From assembly GCF_946885955.1 (NCBI RefSeq), contig NZ_CAMPHI010000006.1:62001-126000 (forward strand): a stretch of DNA of 64,000 nt, given 5' to 3'. Each line of letters begins with the position of its first letter. Positions within the stretch are counted from its first letter, which is position 1. Positions 60,830 through 64,000 of this stretch are shown here, piece after piece. Source of the stretch: an uncultured Pseudomonas sp. Its GTDB lineage: Bacteria > Pseudomonadota > Gammaproteobacteria > Pseudomonadales > Pseudomonadaceae. The position numbers and the translations under genes were made by a program. Under the pieces are notes generated by a model. The model saw only the letters and a program-made list of their open reading frames with translations, was not told the origin of the DNA and did not search any database.

Positions 60830-62056
60830 ATGTTGAATTACGGCCCTCAAAGCGCTCTGAAATTAACCGATGAGCTGGAAGAGGAAATATTCAAGATCAT
60901 AGCCGCGGATGATGCCGAAAAGTTCAATTTACTTCTTGAGCAAGGACTTTCTTTGGGTCATCGATTTAGCGGTTCATGGATTGGAGATCTTCTGAGCAAT
61001 GACCCTGAAATTATCAATTTTTATCACTGGACAGTTCCACAAGTTATCGTATTAAAAAATGCTTTGAAGATTGCCGGCAACGTATTTTCACTACACGTGC
61101 AGGCACTCTTCCCCTATAAAGCTCCTATAGCCGAGGCCGCCTTATTGGGAAAGGCTGACATGATCCGCATTATGATCAGCAAAGGTTTTGATCCTGACAA
61201 GAAGCGTCATACCGAACCACCGCTATTAATCGCAGTTATCAGTGGTAATTACGAATGCTGCGAAGCGCTCGTCGGGTCCGGGTTGTGCAATCCCTACGTA
61301 AAAGATCGATACGGCAGGGTAGGAAAAGATGATCGCCCGCTCGGTGAAGCCGCGAGGCAAGGACGAATGGATATTGTCAAACTCATCGTAGAGTTTAAAA
61401 AAGACAAAAAAACGCTGGTTCGCGCAGCAGTTCTGGCTGCAGAAAATGGTCATGAAGAAATTGCACTGTATTTACTAGATAACCTGGACGCAGGCAGGAA
61501 GAAAGGTAGTAGCCAAGAGTATCCTTACCATATGGCTATACCCGCTGTTAAACACCGAATGATTAGTGTGATTGAGAGACTATTGCGGGTTGAGCCACGC
61601 ATACTTGATCTGGTTGACAATAATCGGACTATGTTGTCTACCGCATGCGAGCATAATCATATTGACTTGGTAGAGTATTTCGTTGGTTTGGGGGCAGATG
61701 TGCATGCCACCGATTCACCGAAATATATTGTTTACTCTGGGAAGGGCTTTGCATCCTGCGCAGCAGAAGAACTTTTCGAGGCTTGTTATCAGCCGCCTCC
61801 GGGCGCAGGCGACATGAGAATATCCCTGCCCTTATATAGCCAGACACCTAGCAGCCCGCTGGCCGAGGCGGCGGCGAATGGACATCTCGAGATTGTAAAG
61901 ATGCTGGTAGAGTGGGGAGTAAATATTGACACAGCGTATATTAAGTCTCCCAAGTATGGCATGGATAGGAAGCTGACATACGGTGCTCCGGCCATTGATC
62001 TTGCAAGGGCTTATGGCCACGGAGCTGTTGTTGAGTATCTGTCGGCAGTATCTTAA
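60830..62056 (+). CDS. Ankyrin-repeat protein
   Basis: A protein of about 408 residues, cytoplasmic, with at least six ankyrin-like repeats: IAEAALLGKADMIRIMISKG, PLLIAVISGNYECCEALVGS, GEAARQGRMDIVKLIVE, LAAENGHEEIALYLLDN, STACEHNHIDLVEYFVGLGA and LAEAAANGHLEIVKMLVEWG. The first 90 residues are not repeat-like. The ATG at 60830 is preferred because GAAGGA lies 8 bases upstream; an ATG five codons earlier is also in frame. GC content is lower and codon use differs from the core genes, suggesting transfer. Function unknown, probably a protein-binding partner. Confidence 0.88.
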   Translation: MLNYGPQSALKLTDELEEEIFKIIAADDAEKFNLLLEQGLSLGHRFSGSWIGDLLSNDPEIINFYHWTVPQVIVLKNALKIAGNVFSLHVQALFPYKAPIAEAALLGKADMIRIMISKGFDPDKKRHTEPPLLIAVISGNYECCEALVGSGLCNPYVKDRYGRVGKDDRPLGEAARQGRMDIVKLIVEFKKDKKTLVRAAVLAAENGHEEIALYLLDNLDAGRKKGSSQEYPYHMAIPAVKHRMISVIERLLRVEPRILDLVDNNRTMLSTACEHNHIDLVEYFVGLGADVHATDSPKYIVYSGKGFASCAAEELFEACYQPPPGAGDMRISLPLYSQTPSSPLAEAAANGHLEIVKMLVEWGVNIDTAYIKSPKYGMDRKLTYGAPAIDLARAYGHGAVVEYLSAVS

Positions 62057-62214
62057 GAAGGTTCCGGTAAGAATGGGCGGGACAGATTTATTTCTCCCAA
62101 TCTAAATATTCGCTCCTAGCCGATTATTGCCCTGCACAAGGGGCTGTTACTGTCGAAATGCCGCGCTCACCGACGTTCAAGCTGTCGATACTTTGACTAT
62201 AAGGAACACATGAT

Positions 62215-63333
62215 ATGGCTGTTGGTATTCCCGCAAAAAAAGCGACCTTCCGCTTTGCGCAAAAATTCAACGGCGTGGTTTCAGTGGCTTTGGGCAGTGA
62301 CCGACTCTATGTTCTGTACAGCTCCGATGAGGGAGCAGGTAAGCGTTTTTTCAAAGACTTCGACTTGATCCATTACGATGGAGTCGAAAGCAATGTGCCG
62401 AGCTATCTGAATCGCGAAGCCGAAGCCCGTTGGCGTCCCATGTTTTTTGAGGGCGATCTGCTTTACGTATACGGCGACGAGCCGGAGCTGATTGATGTCA
62501 GCCAATGGCAATCGAAATACAACGAGTACCAGGGCCGGGCCAATCCAAATTGGGCGCTCGACGGCCGCTTCGCCTACGACGGTACGCGGATCTACCGGGC
62601 TTTTGGATGGAACGATTACACCAAAGGCCTGGATATCGTCGAGAGCAACAAGGTCGTGGATAACGCCGATATCGACATCCAATATTTTATGCCTTCTAGT
62701 GACTCTCTAATTTATGGCGTGCGCCTTTCAACTCCTACGTTTTGCGTGTACTCACTCAGCGAAAAAACGGTGAAGCTTGAAGTGCCTCTGCAGCAGTTCG
62801 AGTTTGCCAATGGTGAGCCCAAGGCTGCGGTCTCGCGGGTGGGTGATAGACTCTACGTGCTGGCGGGCAACCATGTGCTGGTCATCGACCTGAACACGTT
62901 CACGGTGGCGGCCGATTTTCCTTATTTCAATAGCGATTTTATGCAGGCCCTGCTGGCTGGCTTGAAGTACAGAAACCTCGCTTTTCCACAGTTTATAAGT
63001 GCCTCACGCGAAACTCTGGTACTGAGCAATACCGGCAGCATCGGTTATGTTGTGTGCTTGTCGACTAACGGCGGGCAGGTGCTATGGGCACGTAAAAGTA
63101 ATTGGGAAATGTGTGCTGCCGATACGGATGGCGACCTTGTGTTCGGCCTTGAGGAGCGCCGACCTCGTGCCTGGGATAAATACACCGGTGAAGAAGTATG
63201 GCAGGCCTCAGCAGGAACCATTGCTAGCAACATCGATGTAAAAGGCAAGTGGTTAGTATTTCATCAGCCGGCAGGCGATATCCAATGCTTCACATGGAAA
63301 AAGCCCTATGTGTCAGCTCATCGCCCGAGCTAA
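62215..63333 (+). CDS. Beta-propeller (PQQ-like/WD-like) protein
   Basis: A 372-residue protein composed of repeated four-strand blades of about 40-50 residues. Typical strands are GDRLYVLAGNHVLVIDLNTFTV, GYVVCLSTNGGQVLWAR, DLVFGLEERRPRAWDKYTG and KWLVFHQPAGDIQCFTW. No signal peptide is seen, so unlike BamB or PQQ dehydrogenases it should be cytoplasmic. Some blades carry the W-containing end of the PQQ-like repeat, but the calcium and PQQ ligands are not apparent. A ribosome site (AAGGAA) precedes the ATG. It follows the ankyrin gene by 158 bases on the same strand. Function unknown. Confidence 0.83.
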   Translation: MAVGIPAKKATFRFAQKFNGVVSVALGSDRLYVLYSSDEGAGKRFFKDFDLIHYDGVESNVPSYLNREAEARWRPMFFEGDLLYVYGDEPELIDVSQWQSKYNEYQGRANPNWALDGRFAYDGTRIYRAFGWNDYTKGLDIVESNKVVDNADIDIQYFMPSSDSLIYGVRLSTPTFCVYSLSEKTVKLEVPLQQFEFANGEPKAAVSRVGDRLYVLAGNHVLVIDLNTFTVAADFPYFNSDFMQALLAGLKYRNLAFPQFISASRETLVLSNTGSIGYVVCLSTNGGQVLWARKSNWEMCAADTDGDLVFGLEERRPRAWDKYTGEEVWQASAGTIASNIDVKGKWLVFHQPAGDIQCFTWKKPYVSAHRPS

Positions 63334-63452
63334 CAGATGACCGACGTGGCCTCTTCTTTGTTGAACTCGCTAACAAAGGTTGCACAAGCAAAGGAGTGCG
63401 ACCTGCTTGCTTAGGTCTTTTGGCACGAAAAGGAGTTAGGGAAGGTCTGCTA

Positions 63453-63642
63453 TTGGCCGATTCTGTTGAAAAAGTAGGTTTATGAGAGAGCTGCTTTTCA
63501 GTAGCTCAGAAATCGCCCGATTTCGGCGTTGCTACGTAAAAAACAAGACAGCTCCGTCTTCTGAACGAACCAGATTTCAACGTCGCTAACGCTCTTTCAG
63601 GAGCAAAAAACGCGACAGGACTTTTTCAACAGAATCGGCCAA
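63453..63642. mobile_element. MITE-like element 3, 23-base perfect terminal inverted repeats
   Basis: The 23 bases at 63453-63475 (beginning TTGGCCGATTCTGTTG) are the exact reverse complement of 63620-63642. The 144 bases between have no ORF with a ribosome site and contain a second internal dyad. The outer flank again ends in AAGCGGACG (63643-63651). The terminus GTTGAAAAAGT resembles IS ends. No other gene is seen between 63334 and 63688. Confidence 0.8.
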
Positions 63643-63688
63643 AAGCGGACGGTCAGACAATTGCTCTATCCACGATTGCTCTAGCCGC

Positions 63689-64000
63689 TCAAATGAGCCC
63701 TTTTTCTGCTAGTTGGCGATAGTGTTCGCCGAGGGCGGTGAGACGAATGACTTTACTCTCCATGGCTGCATGCCACATATGCGGAGCGCCCTCAGGTACT
63801 ACAAGCCCAACACGGTTGTACTTCTGGAGAATTTTGAAGACCGCATTGTGATTAGGATCGGGGGCAGGGATGCCTTCCGGATTCTTTGCCCAAGATTCGT
63901 GACGCTCAGGCTCGTAGGAAGGGTCTAGTTGGAACTGGAAGCCGGGGTTTGGGAAAAACTCTGAGACTCGGCGAAGCTCAGCAAGCTCTAAAGGGGGCTG
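63689..64000 (-). CDS. C-terminal part of an unrecognised protein, cut by window edge
   Basis: The minus-strand frame is open from position 64000 to a TGA at 63689-63691, giving 103 residues with no start codon visible because the gene begins outside. The sequence has good protein character: [20 protein letters not shown], then [20 protein letters not shown], then a winged-helix-like end [14 protein letters not shown] and [20 protein letters not shown] cannot name the family. It is convergent with the propeller gene. Confidence 0.75.
   Translation of the reverse strand, partial: QPPLELAELRRVSEFFPNPGFQFQLDPSYEPERHESWAKNPEGIPAPDPNHNAVFKILQKYNRVGLVVPEGAPHMWHAAMESKVIRLTALGEHYRQLAEKGLI

Overview
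The window is chromosomal DNA of a Pseudomonas-like gammaproteobacterium. The evidence is the conserved block ihfB-rpsA-cmk-tyrA/aroA (fused)-hisC-pheA-serC-gyrA / mtnA / mtaD-ubiG-mupP-yciK, the fused prephenate dehydrogenase-EPSP synthase, MupP, the cpx-type two-component locus, Pseudomonas-style REP sequences and GC-rich codon use. The species cannot be fixed from the sequence alone.

Positions 1-14463 are a surface-polysaccharide (O-antigen) locus in the usual Pseudomonas place beside ihfB, transcribed right to left. In transcription order it holds two tandem wzz chain-length regulators, a frameshifted metallo-beta-lactamase-fold hydrolase, rfaH, an ops element, the 3' remnant of a phosphomannomutase gene, rmlB, rmlA, a VioA-like aminotransferase, an LpxD-like acyltransferase, a 190-residue unknown protein, a FabH-like ketoacyl synthase, an acyl carrier protein, a Wzx flippase and a glycosyltransferase cut by the left edge. 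Together these predict a dTDP-4-amino-4,6-dideoxyglucose sugar, N-acylated with an acyl chain made on a dedicated ACP. The part from about 1 to 8500 is clearly more AT-rich than the rest.

Positions 14843-27900 are core genes on the minus strand: IHF-beta, ribosomal protein S1, CMP kinase, aromatic amino acid and serine biosynthesis, DNA gyrase A and methionine salvage. Several junctions are 4-bp stop/start overlaps. Positions 28074-32948 are plus-strand genes (mtaD, ubiG, mupP, yciK and a GGDEF diguanylate cyclase behind a candidate sigma-54 promoter). Positions 33009-39395 run leftward (rluB, scpB, scpA, trpS, yciO, PHP phosphoesterase). Positions 39583-42985 are a yciI gene, then a cpx-like envelope-stress unit whose Spy-like gene has a CpxR-type box upstream. 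Positions 43040-57551 are mixed housekeeping genes: nitroreductase, YkgJ-like protein, trkH, comEA-like, ABC exporter, DsbA-like, trhO, bolA, fumC, moeA-moaB, mobA, a small lipoprotein and tRNA-Pro(CGG).

From about 58500 to the right edge the DNA looks accessory. It holds an LRV/HEAT-like solenoid protein, an ankyrin-repeat protein, a beta-propeller protein and the C-terminus of an unrecognised protein on the other strand. The intergenic spaces contain three palindromic MITE-like elements that share one border motif. This cluster and the acyl-amino-sugar module are the best candidates for something not yet described.
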